A stretch of DNA of 64,000 nt from Isoetes taiwanensis (taxonomy: Eukaryota > Streptophyta > Lycopodiopsida > Isoetales > Isoetaceae): assembly GCA_021234155.1 (NCBI GenBank), contig JAJEKV010000415.1, positions 155,141 through 219,140 of the forward strand, read 5' to 3'. The position numbers were made by a program, and so were the translations under genes. Under the pieces are notes generated by a model. It was not told the origin of the DNA, ran no database searches, and saw nothing but the letters and a program-made list of their open reading frames with translations. How positions within the stretch are numbered: position 1 is the stretch's first letter; each line of letters starts with the position of its first letter. This document shows, in pieces, positions 44,970 through 56,602 of this stretch.

Positions 44970-46043
44970 GTGAATGGTATTATATGCCAACAATTAGCGA
45001 TTATCCTCCTAATAAGGTGTAGTATTCATCGGGACGATGAGTAAATAAACGGGGGGTAATACTATGGTAAAAACAAAATGAAAAAAATAATAAAAATACA
45101 AATAAAGAAGAAGAAAAATCATTTTTTTTTTATAATCCATCAGTTTGTCTTCCATTATTATATCAAATTCATCTCATTTTCCACTCTCTCACTTCACATC
45201 AATTCATTTAGACTGTCAGTCAGCTCCACATCAAAGCAGCATCTTGTTTGATTAACTATCGTTGTTTCCATTGTTAGGTGCAATTGCTTTTTCTCCATCA
45301 TTATCAATCCACATCATTGACATTTATCCACTCCATTCAATCGAAAAGTCTGCCACATAAGCTTTACCACCAGGCAGCACAGATTGTACTAATTTTTTGA
45401 AATTGTTACCGTGGTAGGGTCACTTGGTTTTTCTCCGTGATTATTCAATTCATTCATCTACACTTATTCATATCCTTCAACTCATCAAGTGCTGCAATGA
45501 GCTTCACCATCTTAGCAACCGTATGTTTTATTAATATTGTTTTCTCGCTGCAGGAACATCCTTTTTTCTATCATTCCATATTCATCTATTGTTCCTTGGG
45601 CCTACCAAACACCAACCTTGCCTCTTTTTCCAGTGTTTCTCCATTTCTTTTATTGCTGGCCATCCTTTTCCACCCCAGCAAGTCCATTGAGTAAAAAGTG
45701 AGGGGATGGAGCGCCATTCTGATCCAGATGGAATTTGCCACCCTTGAAGTGACAAAAATTATATTAAGACATAGAATCGCCGATGTAGGCAATGGGCTTG
45801 AAAAGGTTTGGATGCTGAGCTTTGTTAAGTTGCAGGGTTATGATTATGATCTAAGAAATATTGGGAGATTGGTATGTTATTGAATGTCATGAAGATTTGA
45901 AAACCATTGAATGTTGTGTATTTTAAGTGCAAAGGCCTTGAGTATTATTGAAGCAAAGTTTGGAAGAAGATGTTTGTTCGTGAAGAACTAGCTTGAAGAA
46001 CTCGTCGGGATGTCGAGTTATTTGTTAGGGGGATAATGTAGAA
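44970..46043. other. Ty3 downstream region, no further domain
   Basis: AT-rich sequence following the integrase. An AAACGGGGGG purine tract (45048) and a TTAGGGGGATAATG tract (46026-46039) are possible polypurine tracts. No clear LTR could be paired. Confidence 0.4.
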
Positions 46044-46900
46044 GTAATAACCGGTTGCTTAAAATTACTGTGTTTTTGCGTCAATTTTATAAGGCATAAA
46101 AGTCCCTCCACTATTTGCGGAGCGGCGCCGCTAATCCCCTGCTAATCCTCTGTTTCTGCTAATCCTCTGTTTCTTGTAGGAATCACAGGAACCCTGCATA
46201 GATGGTAGGTTTCGGCGAGTGTTCCTGTGATCTAGCACTCCAGCATACTGGATTAGCGCTGTATTGCCATCTTCGATGTGCTAAGGGCTAATCCTCTGTT
46301 TCTTGGTGTTTCCGCTGTTTCTTGCAGAACCGCGCTGCAGCTCTTTTCGTTTGGTGTTTCTCAATAATTTCGCTTCGCAGATGGATCCTCCATAGCCGGA
46401 AAACTGCATAGATGGACCCTGCATCTTACTTCCTGCAGGGTTCGAAATTGGGGGGGTTCGACCCTTAAAAATCCGGTCATTCTAAAAAATTTCCGATAGC
46501 CAAAAAATATTCCCGGCGTTTTTTCAGGCTATTTTCGGAGAAATTTCTAAGGATTTTCGGGAAAATACACTATAATTTCATGTATTTCCGGCAGCCTTAA
46601 ATGTAAGCAGGCATTTTTAATGGTTGGGGCAAATTCTAATTTTGAACCCTGACTTCCTGTGATCTGGACTGGGTTTTTCGCCGAAGATGGTAGGTTTCGA
46701 CGAAGATGGTAGCATGCCGGAGTTGCTCCAGTATGTCGGACTTCTGCCATTGCTCTGCTATCCCTGCCATCGCTTCTCAGCCGTAGCTCGTCCGCCATAG
46801 CCTCTCAGCCATAGCTCGTCCGCCATAGCCGCCCACTGGAATTTATTAGATGCCATGTGGCAAATTACTACTGGACGTAATTTTAGCAACCGGTTATTAC
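46044..46900. mobile_element. TIR element of 857 bp
   Basis: The ends are inverted repeats: GTAATAACCGGTTGCTTAAA... at 46044-46068 and its complement, one base shorter, at 46877-46900 (24 of 25 positions). Inside are repeated CTAATCCTCTGTTTCT words (46136-46176, 46288) and a 28-bp tandem duplication (46775-46802, 46803-46830). No transposase is encoded, so a MITE-like non-autonomous DNA element is likely. A target duplication is not evident. Confidence 0.65.
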
Positions 46901-46906
46901 GTCCTG

Positions 46907-47060
46907 TAATTGCCATGAATCGGGCATTCCGGCTGTAAAGGGCACGGCGGCGCCGCCAAACTCGGCGGCGCACTCGCGGCTCCGCCGCTCGTGCACCGCC
47001 TCGTTTGGCGGGGCCGCCGAAGCCCTTTACAGCGCGGAATGCCCCTCCTCATGGCAATTA
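46907..47060. repeat. GC-rich snap-back (foldback) repeat of 154 bp
   Basis: The outer arms TAATTGCCATGA and TCATGGCAATTA are perfect inverted repeats. Inward, GGCATTCCG/CGGAATGCC, CTGTAAAGGGC/GCCCTTTACAG and GGCGG.G.CGCCAAAC/GTTTGGCGGGGCCGCC pair as well. Almost the whole element can fold into one hairpin. It sits six bases beyond the TIR element. Confidence 0.85.
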
Positions 47061-48400
47061 CCTAGTACGAAATAATTTGTTCATATTTGTGCATTTTGGG
47101 TGAAATTGTGATCAAGGGAGTATTGCCATGTGATCTTACCCTTGTAAGTGGTGTAAAACTAGTTATATTGGCATATTTGCTTATTTGAAGTTATGACTCT
47201 TGTAGGGATATTATTTTAATGGTTGAACTAAGGATGGTTATTAAATTAAAGCCTATGGTGGAAGCCCCTTTTCTCTTGAAATGGCGCACGAAGCTCACAG
47301 ATTAAGGGCCGATCGGAGCATGGAAAGCAGCCGACCAGAGCAGAGATAGATTAAGGCATTCCAGAGCGGCCACGGGGGAAGAGGCGGGCGATTGGAAGGC
47401 AGCCGGACAGAGCAGATCGAATCAAAGAAGCGAAGGCATTGGAGGTAAATCCGACCATCATTCCAGCAGAATAGTTCATCCATCATTCCTTGCCAAGCCT
47501 GTTCTGATATATTTCGTAGCTGTAATCACGACTCCATTCAGAGAACAGAGATAAGTTTGTTATATATTTTATGATGAACTATGATTATGATTTCTGTTCA
47601 TTACAAAGCTCTAGCGATCATAACCTATTTATCACATAAAACTTGTGGAAATCTTGTGTTTTGATCTGAAACTATCGAATATAACTCTGATTCATTATCA
47701 TATTCCTTGTTATGCACTGCATTCTTTAAATCTCTGAATTGTTGTCTATATTGTTTATATGCACACAGAAAATCTTCACACCGTTATTTTATGATGTTGT
47801 GTTTGTTACTTGATAAATGATTTATATCTTGTCGTTAATGTATAAGAGAAGCTGGTAGTATATATATCATTACTGCTAATATTTGACTAATACTACATTC
47901 TGAAAATAAATCCTTTTCCTTGTGTTGAGCCTGAATTTTTTTTCCTACACACCAAAACCCATAACAGTCGCCATTCGGCACTCAAACCCAGAGGTAACGT
48001 TTGTGTCTATATGTCTTCTGCAATAAAATTGATGGTGCCAAGTTTGTGCGGTAGTAACAGGCGACACCCCATGTCCCGATTTGCTTGTGCGCTCATTTTG
48101 GGCCCCTTTCATTCCTTACTTTGGGAGATGATGTTATGGTGTGCCGCGTTTTATTGGTCGCATTTTGTATCAAACAAAAGAAAAGTGTGTGTTATGGAAT
48201 TTGTGCTATATTTAATGTTCCATATATTACTCATCAACTTGCCAATATATTTTGAATTTTTATGTTTTTGTAAACTAGGAAAACAACATCTCCCATAACA
48301 CACCAAAACAAAATATTTCAATTATTCCTAATGCATGTCAATTGTTTCCTAATCCCATAGTTTTAGCACAAAATGTCTTAAATCCATAAGACAAATACCT
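47061..48400. other. No gene seen; possible copia LTR
   Basis: AT-rich. On the minus strand TGTTATGGGAGATGTTG starts at 48300, downstream of the copia pol fragment, and CCCATAACA recurs near 47969. This could be a 3' LTR, but borders are not proved. Confidence 0.35.
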
Positions 48401-48965
48401 CCCCTATCTGACCTTATGCATTTAACTTTTGTCTCAGCTTTAGAGAATTATATGCTTGATTCTTTGTTTTTAAGCAATAATATTTTGTTTTTATACGAAA
48501 GTCATCTATAAATGTCATAAAATAACCATTTCCTGAGATGCTTGTAAAATTTATAAGTCCATATAGGCTACCCAAAATGCCTAGCTCTTTTGATTGACCT
48601 TTTAAGTGCAGCCTAATGTGCCTACCAAGAATGCATCTTGCACATAACATTTTTTTCTTCTTCTTCTTCTATGCTTGCTATTATCAGCCCTTTCTTAGCT
48701 AATGACTCAATGTCTGCAATATTAGTGTGGCACATTTGAGTATGCCATGTCTTTAATGAAGCACACATTCAACAACGTTTAAGGTGGGCAACTGCTCCAT
48801 AGTCAAAACAAAAAAGATTGCCGATGCACTTGCCAATAAACTTGATTTTATTATTGAGAAATTTTTTCCATTGGAGCCTTAAAAATAGGATCCCATAACC
48901 AAGATCTACTAATTGGCAAACGTATATCAATTTCCTTACTAAACTAGGCATGCAAAGCACTTCAT
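48400..48965 (-). pseudogene. Ty1/copia integrase region fragment
   Basis: Minus-strand frame 48960-48769 reads MLCMPSLVRKLIYVCQLVDL, GYGILFLRLQWK and IGNLFCFDYG, matching the copia pre-integrase region (LYVPSL..NL.SV.QL...GY.I.F). Frame 48650-48414 reads MLCARCILGRHIRLHL, SLYGLINFTSISGNGYFMTF and IDDFRIKTKYYCLKTKNQAY, matching the start of the copia integrase (C..C..GK, FIDDFSRK). Frames differ and stops lie between. Gag, protease and RT are not visible. Dead fragment. Confidence 0.8.
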
Positions 48966-49371
48966 TAAGTTTTACTGCTTTCCCATCAAAATCAAAGATT
49001 TCTAGTATTTGGACATAAGCATGCTATATAAGTGTCCACTTTTGAGACTTGCCAAAGTATCTACACTACTACTTTAGGAATGGTTATTTTTTCTTTGTTG
49101 TTTTTATCAAAACTAGTTTAAAAATTCAAACAAAAAGTCAAGAGCATGTTATTGTTCAAGGTCAAGATAAAGACAACACTATTAAAGGCCAAAATGAATG
49201 CATCCAATTAACACTTACTATTTATTGAGACATTAAACAAGTACCCAGTACCCAATGTTGGGTATTATTTTAGGTAGTTTTATGGTCCCTAAATAATACT
49301 TTTCGTTATCACAGTAGCACGATTATGCCCATTTTAGTGTCTTCTATTTTTTGCAAAGCTCCATTTCCTAG

Positions 49372-49770
49372 CTACACATATCCAGCTCTCTTTCTCGTGC
49401 AATTCTTGAGCAGGTTTGGATCACATATCACGGTTTTCTCGGCTCTTGAATCTATAAACTTGTAATCCTTTTTAATAGAATCAGTTGAAATAGACAAAAT
49501 ATGATTATGCCTTACCTCTGTAGTTTCATCAACATCTTCTCCTTCACTTGTATTTGTTTCTTCTACCACATTCATGTTCAAATCAAACTGGGTTTCCATC
49601 ATAATGCATGAAATTAGGCCTTAATTATTAGCCAGTCTCTGCTTCACAGACTCAGCTCTCTTTGCCAGCTCTGATGTGTTCAATGCATGGTTTTGACGAT
49701 CCTGCACCATTTTGCAGCCTGCCAGGGACATCTTGTGATACTTATTCATGAATATGCACATGGCAGTCTC
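49372..49770 (-). CDS. Unrecognised coding-like fragment
   Basis: Minus strand: SLAGCKMVQDRQNHALNTSE and LAKRAESVKQRLANN then TAA at about 49618, preceded by an AAG that could be an acceptor (about 49742). A second frame, 49602-49372, has ETNTSEGEDVDETTEV. The first looks like the charged helical end of a real protein; no family recognised. Confidence 0.3.
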
Positions 49771-52700
49771 AGATAGTGTTTATGGTATGCATAAGGAAAA
49801 GTTTGATGAGAGGCACTCATATTCACAGTTTGAAACATAAGTGAGAGATACATACATACAGCCTAAACTGCTCTAGATTGAGCAGGTAGAAGATAAGCGG
49901 AGATACATATATACAACCTAAACTGCTCTAGATGTTCCGTTCATCACGCAAGCATACTGAATTACAAATCCAATAATTTAGTCCTTCTGTAAGTATACCA
50001 TCACTTTAAGTGTGCAGTGATAGTTTCAATACAGAATCTATAAGAGATTCCAGCGTAGCTTAGAATGATTAGATATTCTTCATTCGTCTATTCTTTCCAA
50101 TACCTCATGTCCGCATGCACTTTGTACATAGCATTGCTTAGCATATCTGATACCTATCTATGCAGAACATAATACATTTGACTCGTTTCCAACGTTGTTG
50201 CAGTTTCCGACTGCTGACCACTGCTTGCAGCTGAATCCCATTTCAAATGAAAAACCTTAGACTTGCTAGTGTAGAACCATTCAGTACAATAGAACAATAA
50301 AGCAACATCTGAAATGCAAAATGATCATCTAGCATTGAAAAACTAAGCAAAATATGTCCTTTTTTCCTTTAGAATTATCCTTCGTTTGTAGCGAAAACTC
50401 AGCCTCAATAGCATTATTTTCTAAAATGCACAAATATGGCATTGTTCTAGTCATATTTTGATAGAGATTTCCTTGTAAACTGCCATCCATCTTAACTTTG
50501 GGTTAGTAGATGAACAATCTACATTGTTGCTGCATCTCTACTCTTCCATTGTATAGTGCGATCATTTGGGCAACAATATAATAAGATAAACTTTTATTGT
50601 TCGCGGAAACCCAATTGGGTTATGGGACATCATAAAGCCCAATGCAAATTCTCCATCATAAAAGATGTATCTTAAGAAAACTTTGTAGAGATATTTCTTT
50701 ATGACATGGCCTTCAAACCTCTTTGTCCCTTTCAAGCTTGGTCCTCTTTATAAAGATACAAAAAAAGGAACTAACAGTCTTCTGAATGTCTTAGGATTCA
50801 TTCAACAGATTCAAATAGAGGTTTTTTATGCCTCGTGGATTTTTCACAATGGTAGAACTTATTTAAACCCTTCAAACAACGTATTACATGACTGTTACTG
50901 CTCAATGATTTTACCTAAATGCTCTAGGATAGCCAGATAGACAATCACATGTTAATAGAGTGGACATTTATAAAAATTACACTGGTGTAACGCTAGTGTT
51001 ATAAAGAGCATATAAGAGCAATTGAAGCAAGGAAATCCGCCAAGGTGCAACGGGAAAGCAATGAGAACGGATGATCAATAATATATACTAACAACCCAAA
51101 CCTGCATAAGAGCATGGATGGACTGTCAATTGCATGGATGAAATTATCCTAATTTCCATTATTCATAGCAATCTTCACTGCCTCAGAATCTGTAAGCCAA
51201 GCCTCGCACGTTTACCACAAATAGTGGTGTCGTACATATCCTTGCAATGCACACAAGGACCATACATAAGAACAACTTTGATAGTTCTTGCAGTGCAAGT
51301 AACAAGAACTGTCCAAAAATCTGAAAGGTATCAGCATGTGCTTCTGGTGGGCAACTATGCCAAGGTGTGTGTAAACTGTTGTGAGAAAGATCCGCTTGAG
51401 TATATATGCAGAGTGCTTCTTTCCAGAGGGACCGAGAAAATTCAAAAGGCCAGGGAACCCTCAACCAGAAAGAATGATCTGACACCAGGCTAAGGGCAGG
51501 TTTTTTTGCCTCGGACGGCATAACCTGCTACAGGCTGGTTTTTCCTTGGCCCTCCCCAACTAGTATGCTTCATATCCTTTAGCTACCATCAGCTGTCGAC
51601 AGGTCTACCTCCAACTGGTTTGCGCCCAATTATCTGCTCCAACCATGGTTTTTGCTCCAACTGTGCTTCCAACTGGTCTGCTCCAATCACGCTTCCTGCT
51701 CAACTGTATTTTTTATCTTAAAATGATCTGTTTAGAAGATGATTCGATATCTGCTCGACAATCATAAATTACGTAATCTTTTATATAAATCAAGTATACA
51801 TCCCTAAACATCAAGAGCAGTTTGCGTAACTCTTATCATACCACAGTGAGTTTTAAACAATATTCTTCTCTCCCAAACTAGATAGCCGAGCGAATTCCGA
51901 TTTAGATAGTTTAGCGAATTTGTAAAAGCTGTTGTGTAGTTTATCCAGCATCAAACTTGGCAGAAATATTCAATAATACCAACCTAATGATCCAGACATG
52001 TATTGTGTCCAGCAAGAAATATGTGTTTCTTTTACTTAGAGCTATTATATCGTCTAAATTGGAGCTATAATGTCATCTGAATTGAGAAACACTTTAAGCA
52101 ACGATATTCTTTTAGTTGACAAAATTGAGAACCATCTAAAGCAATGTGTTTTTCTCATATTTAATGCATTTCCATAAATGTCAAGCAGTATATTATCTAG
52201 GATACTTCCCTTTGGCCTAGCTAATTGGGCACTGACTGAGGGCTGAAAGGACAGATGCTGGAAGCTGCTCAGAAAATCAAGGTTAGAAATAAGGAAAAAT
52301 AAGGTTCAGTGTTTTGTGTTACTTAAATTTAAAGAATAAAAAGGATTGTCTTCAGCAGACTACTTTTGTACATCGATCTATTCAATGAAGCGTCCTCGAT
52401 TGCATGTGAGTTTCCAATCAATTTGTTGTTTGTGCTTTTTTAGTTGTGCTATTGATCCTGTATTATGTTAATATGTTTCTGTTTTCATTTCTAGCACCTA
52501 GGTTCTCTGATAAGATCAAAGCCGATCTTCTATAGAATATTAACAAAAGCTACCTGATTTTCTGAGACACTTGATGAGAATCTTTACAGGGGTGTTCCAT
52601 CTAGGGCATATCTAGGTTTCTATGTTCAGTGCTTTTTTCTTGCAAGTGTTCTCCCACTACTTTTTATTGTCGTAAGAAGGAGATATTCCAGGTGATTTAC

Positions 52701-53470
52701 ATCTTTTCTACTTTTAATTACTTTGTGCTTCAGGAACTGTGGTCGATCTGCTTATTTTATACCATATCAGAGCTTTGTCTGACCTTAAAAAAATATATGA
52801 GATTGAGGCACTAGATATTTCCCTGGTAGGCCATCTTCTCCCTTCTTATTCATTGAAAAGTCAATTCGGTTTTATAGATCACCGCATTTGATGAGGTGTG
52901 TATGATTATCTACAAGTTAAATGCCTCCATTTTTGCTACAAAATTTCGGGTTGCATTTGCACAGAGTGGATGCTTGGCTTTGGCGAACCCTTTTAGTCAT
53001 GTGCATCAGCTTGTGCATCGGATGTATTGAACAAGTGTTGTGTTTTAAGACCTCATTTAGTTTTATTCATGGCAAGCTTGAATAATGAGCTTTTTTCCTC
53101 CATAGATAAAATATGAATTCAAATCTTGATCCAGTATGTATTCTAAACTTGCATCTGACCATCATTGGTCCCCACGCATCACTCTTTCATCATAGTTTAT
53201 ATGCTAATTTCTTATAGTTGGTGCATTCTTATACCATACTTCTTATCTTTCCCTCTATCTTAGTGAAGATCTATTGAGTATTTGATTAGCCTACTTCCTT
53301 CGTTTTTAATGCCTACTGATATGGTATTATGATTCTTTGTGATCTTTTCATGGTAGATAAATCTAGAGGTTCAGCAAACTGCAGAGTCACGAAAGTTCAT
53401 AATTGGTCGTAAGCAATATTTTAACATCCTTGGCAGGTCAGGTCAGATGTTTCTATGCCCAGTTTTGTAC
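49771..53470. other. No gene recognised
   Basis: AT-rich. An open stretch in both strands at 51134-51521 (119 and 112 codons) has no recognisable domain. CTCCAACTGGTYTGC words repeat at 51610-51700. Two near-identical CATACATACAGCCTAAACTG and CATATATACAACCTAAACTG phrases with CTCTAGAT lie at 49850-49935. Confidence 0.5.
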
Positions 53471-53779
53471 CTAATGGTAAGTATATGGCTCAACCTTTGT
53501 TTTTAGGAGAACCACTTCATGTAGTTTCAACGTGTCATAGATAACCACTTCAGGCATGCCATGGAGAGCGAAGATTTTGCGTCTAAGGTCTAACAACACT
53601 TGACATTTTACAAGCATGTGAGTTTCCTCTGTACATGTAACTTTGCAACAATTTACCCCCCCCCCCCCCCCTTTTTTTTTTTTGGAATGCCGTTGCTCTA
53701 GAGCATGTTCATGGGCATGAACCTTCCACATAGTCTTCATGAAAGAAGCAATTTTGAGCTCATGTCTGTTCATTTGCAT
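53471..53779 (-). CDS. Hypothetical 102-codon frame with homopolymer tract
   Basis: A minus frame, MQMNRHELKIASFMKTMWKV to VEPYTYH, crossing a C15T11 run (53656-53682) that it reads as Gly/Lys repeats. HGMPEVVIYDTLKLHEVVLL looks protein-like, and the part before the homopolymer (FMKTMWKVHAHEHALEQ) recalls retroelement pol linkers. Unassigned. Confidence 0.25.
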   Translation of the reverse strand: MQMNRHELKIASFMKTMWKVHAHEHALEQRHSKKKKGGGGGVNCCKVTCTEETHMLVKCQVLLDLRRKIFALHGMPEVVIYDTLKLHEVVLLKTKVEPYTYH

Positions 53780-54489
53780 AATTTTTGCATTTTACTTTGA
53801 TTCAATTCATTTTCTAAATTTTCATTCTCTCTTTTAAATAGCAACTTCATTTGCTTCATAAAAGTCCATCCTAACTGTACGATTGAAAAATTTTAAGGAT
53901 TGCGTTTGATTAACATTAATTTTCACTTAATGAGGTGTCATCTCATGAAATAATATGAATGAGTGTAAGTTTTAAATCATTGACATGGCAGTTTGGACAA
54001 GGCATGTTAGTATTAAATATAATATTTTGAAATAGTATTACGAAAGGACTTTTTATCAAGGTAAACTGCGCATATGCCAGTGGGCAAAGAGAAGATACCT
54101 CAGGTCATACAGACTTCGCAAAGAAATTAGCATGTTTCTTAGCATCTAGATTTTACAATTACCTTCGTACGTCCAATTGTCATTGGACCTTCCAATGTGG
54201 ATATACATGTTTAGAGTTCTATGGCATATTGACTTCTATATTTCTATGACAAACATCTCTAAGATTGGCTCTTAAAATCGTTACAATACACACAAAGTTG
54301 AAAATTGTTTAACAAAAATCACATTGTCAAAATATTATCGAATCGCAAGTGGGAGGTGGGAAATTTCCTACCTATGGTATGTTTAGAAATTAATGTTGTT
54401 TGTGATAGGCATATCGTGCCATGGCGCATGAGTTAGCACATGTGGCATGTTGTTGGTCTATCTCATAAGATCAACCAACATCATGAATC

Positions 54490-54810
54490 ATGTATAGGGG
54501 GAAGGAAATCGGGACCCCCTTCCGCAGTGGATAGGGGGAGCCTCGCGACCGGCAGTAGCCGGGAGCGAGTCCCCTATCCACTGCGGAAGAGCGGACCGAT
54601 TTGCTTCCTTCTACAACAAGGAAGATGGGAGCTTCATCGATTGCTGCTGATTTCCACCGATCTACACCGGATCTTCACCGACTGCTGCTGATTTCCACCG
54701 GATGAGCGGAATCCTTGCCATTTCCATTCTGGAGTGTAGGGGACTGCCACATGGCAACACTAAATTCATCTTCCGCTAAAAACAGCGACCCATCTTCCTT
54801 GTTGTATCAT
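54490..54810. repeat. Cluster of nested snap-back repeats
   Basis: First hairpin: 54519-54537 (CTTCCGCAGTGGATAGGGG) pairs perfectly with 54571-54589; the loop has its own weak dyad, and outer GGAAATCGGGACC/GGACCGATTTGCTTCC extends it. Second: 54612-54629 (TACAACAAGGAAGATGGG) pairs perfectly with 54789-54806. Between them, CTGCTGATTTCCACCG is repeated (54643, 54683). No protein is encoded. Confidence 0.85.
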
Positions 54811-55030
54811 AGCTCTAATGCACCGTTACAAATGAATACAATAAATACAAAAAGAGAAATTTTTAAAAATGCCCTTGAATTTGTGAGTAATTGTGGGTAT
54901 TTTTAAAATTTTCCCATATAAAAATACTGGGGTGCCCAATGAAGGGGGCCAATTTTGTAGTATCAATCACCTTAACAACCCTACTAGATTTAAGATTAAA
55001 CCTAATAAAATGTCAAAATGGAAATTCTTG

Positions 55031-55842
55031 TTACAAACGGTGATAACCGCTCCTATTTTTACTCCACAGATTTATAGACGGCGAAGATTGTACATCATGA
55101 CTGAAGCTCCGGGATCGGACGGCGTAAGTGGCTCGTGTAATTCTAGGACAGTTATTTTCTTCTTCCATAACTATTACAACTGCGCCCACCAATGCAGCGT
55201 CATTCCCGCTGCTTATGCGAATCCGGCGACTTTGTCCTCCAAAGCGTATTGCCTGCAACTCAATAATCTCAGAAAAAATAAAATTGAAATGTAAAACCTG
55301 TCGTAGATCCAGTTTTCATTTTTTAATTCCTCACCTCTGCAATGAGTTCGCTCCCTTTATGCACCTTCCAATCCTCACTCTTTTCTGCCTCACAAATCTC
55401 TATACTTGGATCTTCCATTTCCCTCAAATCTGAAAAATACACAGCCAGGCCTTTTGATTTAATCAGCCTCCTTATCGTGAACATCTTCTGCTTATCTCTT
55501 CCTAAAGCAACCCATGTCCCTTTCTGAAACCAAAACACAATCTCAGATCATGATCAAATTTAACCACTTAACTTAACTTTTAATTTGAACTCATACCGTA
55601 TGGCAGAGACTGAGCAGCTTATTTGAATTGCAATCTTCCAGAATAAGTTTAGGCTTTGAGAAGCCTTGGCTCCATTTGGCTTTAATAAATGGGTAGCCTT
55701 TTTCATCACAGATCTTGTAACCTCTTGTCCAATTTGGCCATCTTGATTTGAGCTCTAAATTTCTGGGCTCATTACTGCAGAATTCTTTTCCACAGATCAT
55801 CGCCCCTGCCATTTTTATTAATTCCTTCTTAGGATTTTGCAT
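55031..55842 (-). CDS. LURP-one-related (LOR, DUF567) protein, gene 2
   Basis: Three minus-strand exons, GT-AG borders, phase 0: 55597-55842, 55335-55523, 55031-55252; 218 residues. Exon 1 has MAGAMICGKEFCSNEPRNLE, RWPNWTRGYKICDEKGYPFI, GFSKPKLILEDCNSN and LLSLCHT; exon 2 has KGTWVALGRDKQKMFTIRRL and GLAVYFSDL; exon 3 has RISSGNDAALVGAVVIVMEE and ends SGYHRL. The same LURP-one barrel as gene 1, with introns at the same places, and the tail MDGYHRLSLDG of gene 1 matches SGYHRL here. Start: MQNPKKELIK precedes MAG; either could be used. Frame intact, probably functional. Role unknown; family members include defence-induced LURP1. Confidence 0.9.
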
Positions 55843-56174
55843 CCATTTCTTCTTTTTAACCTAGCGTGGGACCCGTCAATGGTCATCATCTGCCGGTCTA
55901 CACTCAGAGTTTCCAGCCTTCTTCCTTCAGCAATAAGTCTGTTGATATATCGTTTTTCATTACACTTAATTTAAGTTAGCAACGAAACGCAATTCAATGC
56001 GTTAGTTATTTTGCAAATACTTTAAACCTGGATGACTGGATCTGACTGAGCTATAGTAGCTTAGACTGAATTGTCCTGAATTATCCTAACATTGCATGAC
56101 TTAATATCCTAAAGTTTCGAACATGAATGCAATTCGATTATATTTTAAAACATTTTGAGATTTAGGACATTCAA

Positions 56175-56256
56175 GTGGACGTGCCGGAGTGGTTATCGGG
56201 CATGACTAGAAATCATGTGGGCTTTGCCCGCGCAGGTTCGAATCCTGCCGTCCACG
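56175..56256 (+). tRNA. tRNA-Ser (anticodon AGA)
   Basis: The acceptor stem GTGGACG pairs with CGTCCAC (56249-56255), discriminator G. D arm with GGTTATCGGG, anticodon stem CATGA/TCATG with loop CTAGAAA (anticodon AGA), a long variable arm TGGGCTTTGCCCGC as in class II tRNAs, and T arm GCAGGTTCGAATCCTGC. 82 nt, no intron, no encoded CCA. Downstream TTTT at 56257 fits Pol III termination. Nuclear cytosolic type. Confidence 0.96.
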
Positions 56257-56523
56257 TTTTCTTGTGTCATCTTTGTGTTTTATTTAACTTTCTTGCTTTG
56301 TTCTTTGTTGTCGCATTTTCTGTTTAATTCAGACATGTTGATCCTTTCTTTGCTCATTCTCCCGTTTTCCAGCGCAACTGCATGTCTTCAACGTCAATAA
56401 ATAAATTTTAAAGCAACAAAGACATTTCATTTCAATATTTGAAGGCACACGCTCCTCCACCAAATGTTTTGTGATAAGGTTCAACGGGGCTGTGCTCCTA
56501 CTCATGACGATTGTGTGTGGGGG

Positions 56524-56602
56524 AAAGTTCATGACCTGGCGGTTTCAGAGTGGCATCGCCACCTGCGGGTTTCCACTCTGAAACCGCCAGGTCATGAACT
56601 TT
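56524..56602. repeat. Perfect 30-bp inverted repeat with 19-base loop
   Basis: Arm 56524-56553 (AAAGTTCATGACCTGGCGGT...) is the exact reverse complement of 56573-56602. The 19-base loop is 56554-56572. A transcript of either strand would fold into a mismatch-free hairpin. No TIR transposon is recognised around it. Confidence 0.95.

Noticed and set aside
46940-47030. CG-rich stretch as a CpG-island promoter.
   Set aside because: The GC richness is fully explained by the self-complementary snap-back repeat; no gene start lies beside it.
51134-51521. Overlapping open frames of 119 (plus) and 112 (minus) codons.
   Set aside because: Neither shows a domain, splice context or compositional bias; kept only as unassigned sequence.
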